From: Bolinopsis microptera
Taxonomy: Eukaryota; Ctenophora; Tentaculata; Lobata; Bolinopsidae
Assembly (NCBI RefSeq): GCF_026151205.1
Contig: NC_087073.1
Coordinates: forward strand, 18,938,837 to 19,002,836
DNA: 64,000 bases
Reading direction: 5' to 3'
Below, one piece after another: positions 45,501 through 55,725 of this stretch. A program made the position numbers and the translations under genes. Numbering within the stretch: the first letter of the stretch is position 1; each line of letters starts with the position of its first letter. The notes under the pieces were generated by a model. The model was not told the DNA's origin, searched no databases, and worked only from the letters and a program-made list of their open reading frames with translations.

Positions 45501-48500
45501 GACAAGAAAAAATTCAAGCAAGCTGTCAAGTTCCGCCGGCAGGCTCTGTTCATGTCAACATCGCATATATTCAGCAAGGCTGACAGGTCGTCTGTCTGCT
45601 GTGTACCCACTAATTCCTTTTGTTCTACCCATCAGAACTAGGGACCCAACTTACTAGATTTTAAAAGTATGCGTATTTGGCAATAATATTCTGTGATGTA
45701 GCATTCAAAGACCTTTATAAATCACAATTAATACATCATAATATCTGAATTGTGATAATATCCCGGTTATTTTGACATTTACGCTTACGTGAGATTGACA
45801 AGCAGCTAAACTCCAATTATTGATTTTTGATTTGAAACTTTTACAAAATAGCAAGTATACAAATGTACAGCAATTCGAACAAACATATAAAATGGGCCGA
45901 AATGTATAAATGCTAAAAAGCGTGGGTCAGTGAAACAAGTACAGAGGACAACTTTCAGAACAAGAGTTTTTTGGCCGCCCAAAGTCTCAATAACATCACC
46001 TCCACCTAGTAATAAAATTATGAAATGTGAAAAGTGTGAAACAATCAAATAATAATGTATGTATATAATATAATTGTCTCTCAAATACAGATAACGTCCG
46101 TTAACTCTTAAAATACCCCTACAAGTACATATTATACTGATCGGTGGTGTCCGAGAAACATGAATTACGTCATCATGGTGTCTTCTTAACCCGGCTACAG
46201 ACCTTCCCGTTACGGATGTAGTGGTCGAGATGAGTCTGTTCAGCCCTCTTCTTCTTCAGGTCAGTTACCACGTTCTTCCTTGCTGCACGCTCTTCACTGG
46301 ATCTATCAGGACAGATCCATACATTTTTGTGTGCATCAGCCATCTTCAGTCTCCCTGTTTTCATCAGAATCTGATGAACTGCTGTTGAGCTTGGGACGGT
46401 GATCTTGACTGGTCGGATAGCCGTACCTGGCCTCTTCCAGCCGACTCTAGTCGCTTCAAAATGAGGTTTCTCCCCGATCTCCTCCAATAGTGCGGTTACC
46501 AGAGCTGGTAGCTGTTCTTCATCCTCTTCTTTCAGACCAAACACTATCAGATTCTTGCTCCTGTCCTCCTCTGCAGCCACACTCTTCATTACATTCTTCA
46601 GAATTTTGCTGTTGCAGACCGCGCCACTTGTGCTGTTCTTTTGTACAGCTGCACTGTAGCTCTTAATTCCTGTCTCCACCGTTGTTTGTACTGTCTCTTC
46701 AACTGACGTCTTAAACAACTGTAGTTGTTCGTCCTTCTGCACTAGCAACTGGTCCTGCAACCTGACCATCTTTTCCTTGTCTGCTAGTGCTTCCGTCTTG
46801 AGGCACTCAACGATTTCCATCATAGCGCTCATCTGACTACTCTGCCGTCGTACGAGGTCTGCTGCTTGCATAACCCAGTTTGCCATATACCTTTTATAGA
46901 TAGACGGAGACATGAGTATTTCCTGGTCCATATTTCCACGAATTTCGAAGTTTTCTAATTTCAGTTCTCTTGCCATCGAAGTGAACCATCTTTCAGCACA
47001 GCCCTCTACATCTTCCTTTTCTTCGTAGTTGAAATCCTTGATTTTCTTCTGAGATCGGGTCAAATTCAGATCATCCTCCATGGTGTACTTGTATAATAAT
47101 GTACAATTACACACGCAAAGGCTAACTACGCGGTAACAGCAAACTGAACTTATCGCTAAGTTACAAAAGATAAGGGAGCTCGATAATTGCAACGTAAGCT
47201 ACACACACTACACACGATGTGTTAATTAGTAGGTAATCGTAGTATTGTATTTTCATTTGTTCACCAGTTTTGCTGCGTCTTATTTATCTTCTCTGATGTC
47301 ATACAGTGTAATATACAAAGATACAACGGAGAATACCAATGGATTTATAGATCCATTTCTCTGGGATGTTTCGTTATTTCTAGAGTAAAAAAATGTTGGT
47401 AAAAAATACGAAAAAATACGAACGCACCCCTAAAATTTGAAATTCGTATTCGTATTTTTTGTAGTTGGACCCCCCCCCCCCCCCCAATTAATTTTTACGC
47501 TTTAAGAAGTTAAGTTTTATTGACCACAATTTATAATGCCTCGAGTGTAACTACCATTGACCGCCTTGAATAACATCTCATATCGCCAGGTTTGTAGACC
47601 ATAAAGTGGACCCCACTTTCTACTGGGACTACTCATGGGTAGTTTATCTGGACGATGTGGCCTATATCCACGCGCACCCCTACGAACGCGAGGGAAGTGT
47701 GGTCCTCATTGGTCACGATGGAGTTCAGCGTCCACCGGTCCTCTTCCCCTCGCAAACAGCTTTGGTCGACTTTCTAACCTGTCTAGAAGGAGGGTTACTG
47801 TCTGAGAGCTTCAGTATGGAACCGCGTGTCAGTATGTACCTCACACCTCAGGGAACCTTTCCTCCGAAGAGCGATAAGAAGAAAACAGCCAAGCAAGCCA
47901 GCTTCTTTGTGTTCCAAATAATCACTTTCATTCCCGAGCAACCGGATGAAACCAGAGATGCTAAGAGGAAACGAGATTCGATAGGGAGTGTTCAGAGTCT
48001 CAATTCGAATCAGGACAAGGGGAGTGTCAAGAAGACCAAAGAGGGAGGTAGCGAGGAGAGTATGTCCATTAACAGCTGTGAAACAGAAGATTTTCATTTA
48101 CCTACACGAATAGGCGAAGTGTGCCAGACCATGCGATATCAGATTCTCTCGAGAAACTTTTACGGCTGGCTAGCGTATTGTCGGCATCTCAGTGAGGTTC
48201 GCAAACACCTCTCCATCATGGTTTACAAAACACGAACTATCTCATATCTTGATCTAGAGGCGGGTGTCACCCCTGAACTTTGGGAATCGCTACACGATTG
48301 TGACGTAGTGAACGACAAGGAACGGGTCATGTACTACACATACTACGGAGGAATCGATCCCTCAGTTCGACCGGAAGTGTGGAAGTATATCCTGGGGCAC
48401 TACAGTTTTGGAGACACCCCGGCGGTTCGGCGCCAGAAGGACGAGGAGGAGAGGGAGGAGTTTCAGAGGCAGGTTTGTGTGTGGGAGAAAGTGGAGCAAT

Positions 48501-49522
48501 ACATATTATCTAATGATAAGAGCAAGTTTACTGCGGTGCTAGATGAGACTTTTGATACTACTTCAGTTAAGAGTGTCGTTAAAGAGGAAGTTGACAGTGT
48601 AGTCAGCTTGGAACCGGAGGAGGAAGATGAGGAGCTTAAGAGTGCCCGCAGCGGGTTGACGTCTCCTGCAAGCGACGCGTATCTATCTGCTACCCAAGAT
48701 GAGGACGGGGATGAGATGCCTGAGGAATGTGTCATGAATGGGGTTGATCCCCCGGGAAAAAATGGAGTCGATGTTATTGAGAATGGTGTTATAATCCTTG
48801 AAAACGGTTGCCTACCACCAGATACGGTACTGATAAACGGTGTTGAATATTCTGATGACAAGATCGCTTCTATTGATTTGAACTTTCATAGGATTGACAA
48901 AGACGTACAGAGGTGTGATCGGAACTATTACTACTTCACATCCGCCAAACTGTCCATACTCCGACGAATAATGTGCACCTATGTTTGGGAAAACCTTGAG
49001 GTTGGTTACCGGCAGGGAATGTGCGACATCCTGGCTCCCCTCTTAGTTATTCTAGACGACGAGACTCTTGCTTACTCCTGCTTCAAGAAACTCATGGTCC
49101 GAATGAACATGAACTTTTTACACAGCACGCTGATGGACGACCACTTTGCGAACATGAGGTCACTAATCCAGATACTGGACAGTGAACTGTTCGAGCACAT
49201 GCAGTCCAACAGCGACTACTCCCACTTCTACTTCTCCTACAGGTGGTTCTTGCTGGACTTCAAGCGAGAGTTGGAGTATGATGATGTATTTAGGGTCTGG
49301 GAAGGAATCTGGTCAGCATACCACTGTACTTCCAATCACTTCACTCACTTTATAGCGCTAGCACTGGTCGAACACTACAGGGACATCATACTTGACAACA
49401 ATATGGACTTTACTGATATTATCAAGTTTTTCAACGAAATGGCTGAAAAACATGATGGCAGAAAGATTTTGAATAGTGCGAGGCAGCTTGTACATCGGCT
49501 TCAGATTCTTATCGATAGTTAA
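36533..49522 (+). CDS. SGSM1/2: SGSM-type RUN and TBC domain RabGAP, three coding exons
   Basis: Exons are 36533-36681, 36836-37534 and 47590-49522, with GT-AG borders and consistent phase, giving 926 residues. The RUN domain covers about residues 15-190 ([33 protein letters not shown]). [10 protein letters not shown] and [18 protein letters not shown] follow, as in the SGSM family's Rab/Rap-binding middle region, then [18 protein letters not shown]. The TBC domain runs from about 535 ([19 protein letters not shown]) and is interrupted by a long acidic loop, as in SGSM proteins. The arginine finger ([12 protein letters not shown], about 717) and glutamine finger (GYRQGMCD, about 755) are both intact, so GAP activity is expected. 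SGSM1/2 regulate Rab GTPases in endosomal traffic. Intron 1 is 154 bp; intron 2 is 10,055 bp and almost wholly one transposon. A paralogue assignment (1 versus 2) is not possible. Confidence 0.93.
38238..38309 (+). repeat. GGACATAGGCG subterminal tandem repeats
   Basis: An 11-bp unit GGACATAGGCG in about six copies, inside the left end of the 1.9-kb element. A second set, CGGACAAAAA, follows at about 38413-38455. Confidence 0.85.
38461..39790 (+). repeat. TCC-rich polypyrimidine array (part 1)
   Basis: About 1.3 kb of CCTCCTCCT/CAGTCCTCC units, pyrimidine-rich on the strand of SGSM transcription. Open frames here (Ser/Leu/Pro-rich) are artefacts of the repeat. Confidence 0.97.
39838..39998 (+). 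repeat. 20-bp minisatellite at the right end of the 1.9-kb element
   Basis: GTCCGCCAATGTCCGTCCGA is repeated about seven times with 20-bp period. It shares the TGTCCG core with the left-end repeats, as if both are transposase-binding subterminal repeats. Confidence 0.9.
40131..43475 (+). repeat. TCC-rich polypyrimidine array (part 2) with higher-order units
   Basis: About 3.3 kb of TCCTCC/CAGTCC units. Marker strings such as GTCGTCCTCGTTCTCGTCC recur at about 40407, 41098 and 41758, and TTATCAGTCGGCCTCC at about 40756, 41488 and 42187, so blocks of about 660-730 bp have been tandemly duplicated. The last bases form a perfect polypyrimidine tract followed by CAG (43474-43476). Confidence 0.95.
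44271..45486 (+). mobile_element. MULE with FLYWCH transposase remnant
   Basis: A 1216-bp element flanked by an exact 9-bp duplication ACAAGGGCT (44262-44270, 45487-45495), the size typical for Mutator-like elements. Terminal inverted repeats contain tandem GACATCTGTCCGACAGC-type units at both ends. Removing it and one duplication rejoins the host frame on both sides. Confidence 0.88.
44606..45260 (+). pseudogene. FLYWCH-MULE transposase fragment
   Basis: The frame from 44606 gives a FLYWCH zinc finger ([45 protein letters not shown]), then [16 protein letters not shown]. It shifts near 45015-45030 into the frame reading [20 protein letters not shown] and [20 protein letters not shown]. That is the start of the MULE DDE domain with its first catalytic Asp. 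The rest of the domain is missing, so the protein is dead and the element non-autonomous. Confidence 0.85.
45642..46172. other. AT-rich spacer between convergent ORFs
   Basis: No gene supported between the degraded plus-strand gene and the minus-strand ORF. Confidence 0.5.
46173..47081 (-). CDS. Intact coiled-coil/RRM-like ORF inside the 9.9-kb transposon
   Basis: A 302-residue frame from ATG at 47081 ([13 protein letters not shown]) to the stop at 46173. A longer start at 47192 would add a hydrophobic, Cys-rich stretch and looks spurious. Residues about 75-170 form a coiled coil ([28 protein letters not shown]). A region from about 195 ([18 protein letters not shown]...[13 protein letters not shown]...[10 protein letters not shown]) resembles the RRM-like domain of LINE ORF1 proteins. 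The tail is very basic. No partner ORF2 is next to it. It may be an accessory nucleic-acid-binding protein of the transposon, or an inserted and domesticated LINE ORF1. No inactivating change is seen, unlike its neighbour. Confidence 0.6.
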   Translation of the reverse strand: MEDDLNLTRSQKKIKDFNYEEKEDVEGCAERWFTSMARELKLENFEIRGNMDQEILMSPSIYKRYMANWVMQAADLVRRQSSQMSAMMEIVECLKTEALADKEKMVRLQDQLLVQKDEQLQLFKTSVEETVQTTVETGIKSYSAAVQKNSTSGAVCNSKILKNVMKSVAAEEDRSKNLIVFGLKEEDEEQLPALVTALLEEIGEKPHFEATRVGWKRPGTAIRPVKITVPSSTAVHQILMKTGRLKMADAHKNVWICPDRSSEERAARKNVVTDLKKKRAEQTHLDHYIRNGKVCSRVKKTP

Positions 49523-49629
49523 AGCTTTGTTCGCCAGTTCTTGATTAAAATCGATGAGAAAAGTGTATTTTGTTCAAACTTTGTTTATATGTGAACAATT
49601 AACACCCTCATTAGTCAGTAGGTTGAACG

Positions 49630-49635
49630 AATAAA
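49630..49635 (+). terminator. Candidate SGSM poly(A) signal
   Basis: AATAAA 108 bases after the SGSM stop codon. Confidence 0.5.
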
Positions 49636-51458
49636 ACCCATATTTAATATTGTGCTATTTGGCGATGATTTCTGTAAATATTGCCTCCGCCAAATTGAAG
49701 ACTATACCACTTCTTTGTAATTCTAAAACCATTGTAGACTTAGACTTAGATCCATTATTTTTTCCAAAAAGGAACGACACAAAAATGACTGTTTTCCATG
49801 GCTCATATTACAACGCAATGATAACTGATTTTGAAGAGACAAGAGAGTTGCCGTTCCTTTTCGGACTATCATAGGCATTTAAATGAGACTTAAAGTTAAA
49901 TAACCGGAAGATTAAAACTTTATCAAGCCTGAGTATTTCATAGGTATTAAACAGTATTTTGATTTTTAAAAGCTATGGATTACAGCCCTCGAAAAAGGTA
50001 TTTTCAGGCGGATTGGTTGCTTTTTGCTGTACATAGATTTCTAATGAAAGCGTGCAACCAGTATAGTATTTACACACTTGCAAATATTATTATTATTAGT
50101 AAGCAATAAATTAGATGATGTCATTATGAAAATTATTGGCTTTATTATTATTATCAACTTAATAATATGAGTCTGAGAGCAGTCAGTGTTCAAATGAAAT
50201 TTAACTTAATGCCTGGCAAGTCTGTGGATGTAGCGATATTATATTTTCAGATAAAATTAGACAGTTCTATGCAATGGTTATTTTCCCGTTTAAATATTCT
50301 AGCAAGCTAGAGTTTTAATAACTATAAAAGTGGAAATAATATCTACATCCATAGCTTGAAGTTCAGTTAATTTATTTTAACGAAATAACATATTTGATAA
50401 TAAATACACCTCTATTACAAACAGAATGAAGTTGGAAATTTGTATTCCTATTAGTGCTAGATTGAGAGGTGTATGACAGTGAAAAGATAAACTTGGACAT
50501 TTAAATTATTTATGAGTCGTTTCAACTGTTTAATGGGGAACTGTGTTGCAGTTCGGTTTAGAAATTACCCGATTGTTCTCACGCTGGACGTGAAGTTGCT
50601 GGTCGTTTGTGTCGAGACACTTGAGTTGTGATCGTGAGATGCTGATTTGTCCAGATTAATTGGCACTTAGCCAGTAGTAATCACGTGTCACAACACAGCT
50701 TCTTGACCACATTTTTCAGTATGACTATTAAAATTGCCATCTTTGTTTGAGTATATATATATTAATATATATGTATATGTTAAAAATTAGTGCGCTGGCC
50801 GTGTATTTTGTGTCTTTTTTTATTTGTTTATTCTTCAAGTGTAAAATTTTCATTTCTGCTTTAATTCTTGACTTTAATCGATACCGGATCCGCGGATTTC
50901 AATACGATTAGATTTGGATTTTGGATGTTGATTGTATGGATTTGATATTATTGAAAATTAATTGCAAATTGATCTAATTTTAATTCCCATTTATTGTAAT
51001 GTAAAATTGATGGCATAGTGTCATTCGAAGTTAATGAATTTTATGAGAGTATAATTTTGTTAATCATCATCATTTACAATTTAGGTATGTAATGCATAAT
51101 GTGTCTACCAAAATAGAATACCACATATGTGTGCAAATCGATCGAAATGCTCGCCCTATCATATTCCTATTGCTTGTTAAAGTTATACATATTGAAAAAA
51201 TACGGTATCTTTCTATCATCCTTCCGACCAACGGCCGTTTAATCTACCGATTTCTTTGGATCATGTCAGTGTGGACAGTGGAGCTACTTTGATATTAAGG
51301 TTACAACCTAGCTTGCTAGTCTTTTGTCCGCTTCTCTTCCTGAGGAAGTTAAGCTTGGAAAGAGTGCCGCGCACAGTACAGGGATTGGTGAACCAGGCAC
51401 CACGAGCAGCCCAAAGGTAAATATTAATTATATTAAAGACAAAAGAATAACTTGGTGC
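49636..51458. other. AT-rich 3' flank of SGSM
   Basis: No gene, RNA gene or transposon end supported. A short TATATATATTAATATATATG tract lies at about 50753-50772. Confidence 0.5.
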
Positions 51459-51579
51459 TTGACCATTGTTAATGGTCTGACCCGGCGCGCGCTACTTCGT
51501 AGCACTTGCCATCGGGCCATTTCGAGAAGAAAGCGGCGCGCGCTACTTCGAAGAAATTTAGACGAGTAACATCCGTCAA
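51459..51579 (+). mobile_element. MITE-1 copy 1
   Basis: A 121-bp element, TTGACCATTGTTAATG at the left and ACATCCGTCAA at the right, with exact 8-bp duplication CTTGGTGC. Two GGCGCGCGCTACTTCG motifs lie inside. Confidence 0.85.
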
Positions 51580-52465
51580 CTTGGTGCTTGGATAATGGAT
51601 ACTTACCTCACGTACTGTTTTGTGTCATGTTTAACTCGTTAAAGATAACGGACGAGACTTTTCCCCTTACCACTTACCAATAGACTCTTGCTAGTCTATT
51701 GACGGATGTTACTTGTTACTCGTCTAAATTTCTTCAAAGTATCAAGTAGGGCGCGCCGCTGAGGCAAGTGCTGTACGCGCGCCGGGCTAATGATAAAATG
51801 TTGGTTGACGATGTCAACCCATCGAGATCGTTGCTCTGCGAATAGGAGCAGAGCAACGATCGACGATGCAAAGCAAGAATGCTAGTTCGCGTCGAAGCGG
51901 CGAAGTCCTCCGAGATAAAATGTAAAAGGCTCTTTTCCTTACAATTTTGTTCAGGAAGGTGACAAGGGAAAATACTTCAATTTGAATAAACCGTTAAGAA
52001 TTGTAATTACAATATCTCAGTGTTCCTCAATATACTATGTCAATAATTCCAATATCCTAGTTCTTTAACTGTAAACTTTAACCGCAACTTCAGTTGTACT
52101 CAAACCAAAAAGGGTAACCTCCCTTCGATAGCTCCACCCTAATTATACCAGAAAGTATAAACAATCTCCCATTCTTCCGAGCAATCTATAAACAATTTCC
52201 TAAATTATGCTTCTAGTAATCAAAACAGAGGTGTTAAATTGAACTCTCTGATAACCAAAACAGAGATGTCAAAATAAACTTTTTGCTCCTCCAAAACTCT
52301 CTGTGCTAAATAATTCCTAAACTATCCTCCCATAGCCAAAACAGAGGTGTTAAACTGAACTCTCTGTTTCCCCAAAGCTCTCTGCTCTTAACAATATCTT
52401 TAATTATCCTCCTTGTAACTAAAACAGAGGTGTTAAACTAAACTCTCTGCACCACCCTGCTGTAC

Positions 52466-52560
52466 TTGTCATACGTTGTATGACCCGCGCACGAAGTGCG
52501 CGGCTCCCCCTGTATCGTCGAAGACAGTGAAGCGACAGTGGGGGTCACCACGTGATACAA
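52466..52560 (+). mobile_element. MITE-2 copy 4
   Basis: A 95-bp copy with the hairpin CCGCGCACGAAGTGCGCGG and exact 8-bp duplication TGCTGTAC on both sides. Confidence 0.88.
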
Positions 52561-52714
52561 TGCTGTACCAAATGTCGTACATTAATATAGGCCCTAAAAT
52601 ACTGAACTAATAGTAATACTGACATGCATATAAACTTAAGATATAAAACCCAACGTCAATCAATATTAGAATCTAAACCGTCTATCGAATTCATTGCAAT
52701 TAGGGCTCCTCTTC

Positions 52715-52835
52715 TTGACCATTGTTAATGATCTGGCCCGGCGCGCGCTACTTCGTAGCACTTGCCATCGGGCCATTTCGAGAAGAAAGCGGCGCGCGCT
52801 ACTTCGAAGAAATTTAGACGAGTAACATCCGTCAA
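52715..52835 (+). mobile_element. MITE-1 copy 2
   Basis: Nearly identical to copy 1; flanked by CTCCTCTTC on both sides (9 bp). Confidence 0.85.
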
Positions 52836-52861
52836 CTCCTCTTCTCGCGATCTCCTCTGTG

Positions 52862-52976
52862 TTGCTCTAACCAGAGCCCTCTCGCTTGCAGTAGCGCGCG
52901 ACCGCCGTAGGCGGCAAAAGATCTACTTGTGAAACAAGCGCGTCACGCAGTACGCGTAGACACATGGCTATGTGAA
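52862..52976 (-). mobile_element. MITE-3 copy 2
   Basis: A 115-bp inverted copy starting TTGCTCTAACC and ending GGCTATGTGAA, with exact 9-bp duplication TCCTCTGTG. It is longer than the other copies through an extra CGACCGCCGTAGGCGGC hairpin. Confidence 0.85.
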
Positions 52977-52988
52977 TCCTCTGTGCAT

Positions 52989-53109
52989 TTGACCATTGTT
53001 AATGATCTGGCCCAGCGCGCGCTACTTCGTAGCACTTGCCATCGGGCCATTTCGAGAAGAAAGCGGCGCGCGCTACTTCGAAGAAATTTAGACGAGTAAC
53101 ATCCGTCAA
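52989..53109 (+). mobile_element. MITE-1 copy 3
   Basis: Same sequence as copies 1 and 2 with one or two changes. No target duplication is visible, so it may have moved by recombination or lost one flank. Confidence 0.75.
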
Positions 53110-53322
53110 CCAAAATAGTTGACATACGTTGCATGCCACTTTTCGCGCGCGAAGCGCGCGCCGCCGAAACATGTATCAACAAAATAGTTATTTTGGCAGA
53201 TGCCAAAATGACCCTACAACACTAATCCATTAACAATGGACAAGCTAGTCTATTACTCGCTCCTCTCATGAAGAAGCTTGAAAAGAGCATCGCGCACAGG
53301 GATTGGCAAACCAGGTATTGTC

Positions 53323-53426
53323 TTGTATCACGTTGCGACCCCCACGGTTGTTTCACTATATATCGTCCTGACGATACAGGGGGAGCCGCGCACTTCGTGC
53401 GCGGCGGGTCATACAACGTATGACAA
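53323..53426 (-). mobile_element. MITE-2 copy 5
   Basis: A 104-bp inverted copy. Its flanks GTATTGTC/GTATTGTT match at 7 of 8 positions. Confidence 0.8.
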
Positions 53427-53460
53427 GTATTGTTCATTGTTAATGGACTAACTCAGCGCG

Positions 53461-53537
53461 TTCACATAGCCATGTGTATACGCGTACTGCCTTCGGCGGT
53501 CGCGCTACTGCAAGTGAGAGGGCTCTGGTTAGAGCAA
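53461..53537 (+). mobile_element. MITE-3 copy 3
   Basis: A 77-bp copy, internally shorter, flanked by exact CTCAGCGCG duplications (9 bp). Confidence 0.8.
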
Positions 53538-54210
53538 CTCAGCGCGCACTACTTGATCGAAGAAATTTAGACGAGTAACATCCGTCAACCTAGGCAAGAA
53601 CTTAGGGAAACGACCGTGACCCCCACGGTCGTTTCACTAAGTTCTTACGATATACAGGAGGAGCCGCGCACTCGACGCGGTGGGTCATTTGTAGGTTTTT
53701 AATACTACCAGGACACAAATATTTTACGAGTATCACCCGTTATATTATATTAACAGTTAATGGGTCATACAACGTACGACAAAAAACTGGAGCCTGACAA
53801 ACCATTTTAGGGCTTACGAAATTGAAATTATGTCCACCCGCGGTATTTTGTCGAGCTTTTACTTGCTTCATGCTTGACGCGGACGGATGTTACTCGCCTA
53901 AATTTCTTCGCTAAACCAGTTAACGTGTGATATAGCTCTTAAAATATGTATTATTGGCGCGCGTTTTGGTAGCATAAATGTGCCCCTAGAGGTTACTAGC
54001 TCTCCGAAAGTAAAAGGGATAGAGAAGCTAATTTCGTTCCGCTTTTTGTCAAAATGTTCATGTTCATTTCGTAAATTTAAATTTAGCTCTCCAGTTGGAG
54101 GACTTCACCGCTTCGACGTGTCGCGCAAACTATTATTTTTAAGCTTCGCATTAAAGTACTGACAAGATCGTTGTTCGATTCTGTTAATTCGCAGAGCAAC
54201 GATCTGGAAG

Positions 54211-54299
54211 TTCACATAGCCATGTGTATACGCGTACTGCGTGACGCGCTTGTTTCGGCGGTCGCGCGCTACTGCAAGCGAGAGGGCTCTGGTTAGAGA
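54211..54299 (+). mobile_element. MITE-3 copy 4 (end damaged)
   Basis: Starts TTCACATAGCC like the others but loses the final GCAA (reads GGTTAGAGAAAAG). No duplication is seen. Confidence 0.7.
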
Positions 54300-55725
54300 A
54301 AAGGGTTAACATCGTCAATCAACTCTCCAGGATCGAGCACAATTTGGGAAAACGTAGATTTTGAGTCATCCAGACAAGTTTTATTATTTGGGCCGAATAT
54401 TTAAAGTTTGCAACTTTAACTTTGCGGATTCCTGTTCATTACAGTTTATAAATATAACAGCCTGGGGTCCCCAAGTGACAATTTTCAAAATGTATGTACA
54501 AAATTGGGATTGGCGTGCCAGGTAATATTTTTCGACGCTTCAGTTAAATTTTTCAAAATTGTCCTACGTTCAAATGGTCATTGTTAAATCACCGGTTAGG
54601 TTAACCAAATTAATTGTTATATATATAAGATTTTTTTAAGTAAAACACAAATTCTTTTTACACACAATCAATACATGTTTAGTTCAAATATCCATATTAC
54701 CATTTCAAAGATCTGTTTTCATAAGTTACGAAATACCAGACCAGTGAAATTGTATATTGCAAGTTTTTTACTGAAAACTTTCAAATCAATCAATAAATGA
54801 AAGGTCATTCAAACAATATTATATACAAATTCAATTAAATCAAGTAATACAATTGGCAGAGCACAATACACTGGTATCGGAAATTTTCCACTGCTACTAA
54901 TATTAATAATAATAATAATAAATTAATGTTATTTTTATACAGCACCAAAAGGTTAAATAATTTAAATTTAACCCTTATGCTCAGCTGTAAATGATACTTA
55001 AGTTAACGAGAGTGTGCATCTTTGCCTTAGGTGAAACAAGAAACTGTTCAGAAAACAGACGTTAAAAACTGTTAATAAAATCGTGACTAAATAAGGCAGA
55101 TGCACCTAACAAGCAGGCTTAGCAGGTTTTCTAACAGAGGACTTGAGGAAAGGATGATGACTGCAAGAAATCACATTATGAAACTCATCAGCCTATCAAA
55201 TGTAAAAATCAGGATAATAAAAATGAAATTCCCTAAAATATTAAAAATTCTATAAAAATTCTATAGAAATTCTATAGACTCCAAATATACAAACAATCTG
55301 AATACTCCAATATACAATAAAAATTGATTGAAAGAGATTACTGCAGAACAGTAACTGACGATAAAAATTATATCTGAAGATCCAATACAGTCATACCAAA
55401 CAATCTGGGCAACATAAAAGTAGAGACGGTGAAATAAAGAGAGGAAAAAAATGCTCTAGTACTTGAGACAAAATACAAAGAATAAGGTAGCTTTCTCCCG
55501 GGTGCCAACCCAAAAAATGTTGGTGTCCCAGGATAGAGCCTCCTCTTCTGACCTACAATACAATTTTGTTGGCAGACACAATGAAACGCAAAAAAGATTA
55601 TTATCTTAAATGTTGCCCAAAAATCCTTGAAAATTAAAAGCCTAAAATAATTTAATTTAAAGCGTAAAAATGACCTGCTATAGATGTAAATTGTTTTTTA
55701 AAACCTTCTATAATGGATAAGTTAC
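54300..55725. other. AT-rich gene-free stretch with LINE tail copy
   Basis: It contains the minus-strand LINE tail at 54806-54868 and a short (ATA)n tract near 54902-54922. The part nearest 55725 is presumably the LINE-C 3' UTR. No poly(A) boundary could be placed. Confidence 0.45.
54806..54868 (-). mobile_element. LINE 3' tail fragment (copy 3)
   Basis: The minus strand reads ATTGTGCTCTGCCAATTGTA and ends TTGTTTGAATGACC, matching 22919-22985 on the plus strand. Confidence 0.5.

Larger units (their letters stand above)
43477..45641 (+). pseudogene. Degraded gene of the 9.9-kb transposon, interrupted by a MULE
   Basis: After the polypyrimidine tract and CAG, one frame reads [11 protein letters not shown], a stop (TAA near 43512), then [19 protein letters not shown] and on without a break to 44262. 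There the MULE enters, and the same frame resumes after it ([14 protein letters not shown]) to a stop at 45641. The motif [19 protein letters not shown] resembles the C-terminal catalytic glutamate region of several DDE transposases, and an Asp-rich stretch follows (DDDD near 44000 and 44035). I do not recognise the family. It is likely the 3' part of the transposase, its 5' exons lost or replaced by the TCC array. Confidence 0.5.
37570..47485. mobile_element. 9.9-kb DNA transposon with G-run termini in the SGSM intron
   Basis: The left end reads seven G's then TCCAACTACAAAAAATACGA; the right end is the reverse complement with sixteen C's. A 6-bp duplication AATTAA flanks it exactly (37564-37569, 47486-47491). 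Behind each 21-bp inverted repeat lies a 45-bp block (AATACGAACGCACCCCTAAA and so on) in the same orientation at both ends, differing at its centre base. Inside are a smaller element of similar style, the polypyrimidine arrays, a degraded gene on the plus strand and an intact ORF on the minus strand, arranged tail to tail. A 6-bp duplication is known for IS3EU and Dada-like superfamilies, but the termini do not let me assign one. Confidence 0.75.
51459..54299. repeat. Second cluster of palindromic MITEs
   Basis: The same MITE-1/2/3 families as at 0.76-3.06 kb, plus diverged inverted copies (about 51699-51810, 53880-53912). A hairpin with ATCGTTGCTCTGC arms lies at about 51826-51862. Degenerate AACAGAGGTGTTAAA repeats occur at about 52200-52450. 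No gene is present. Confidence 0.75.
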
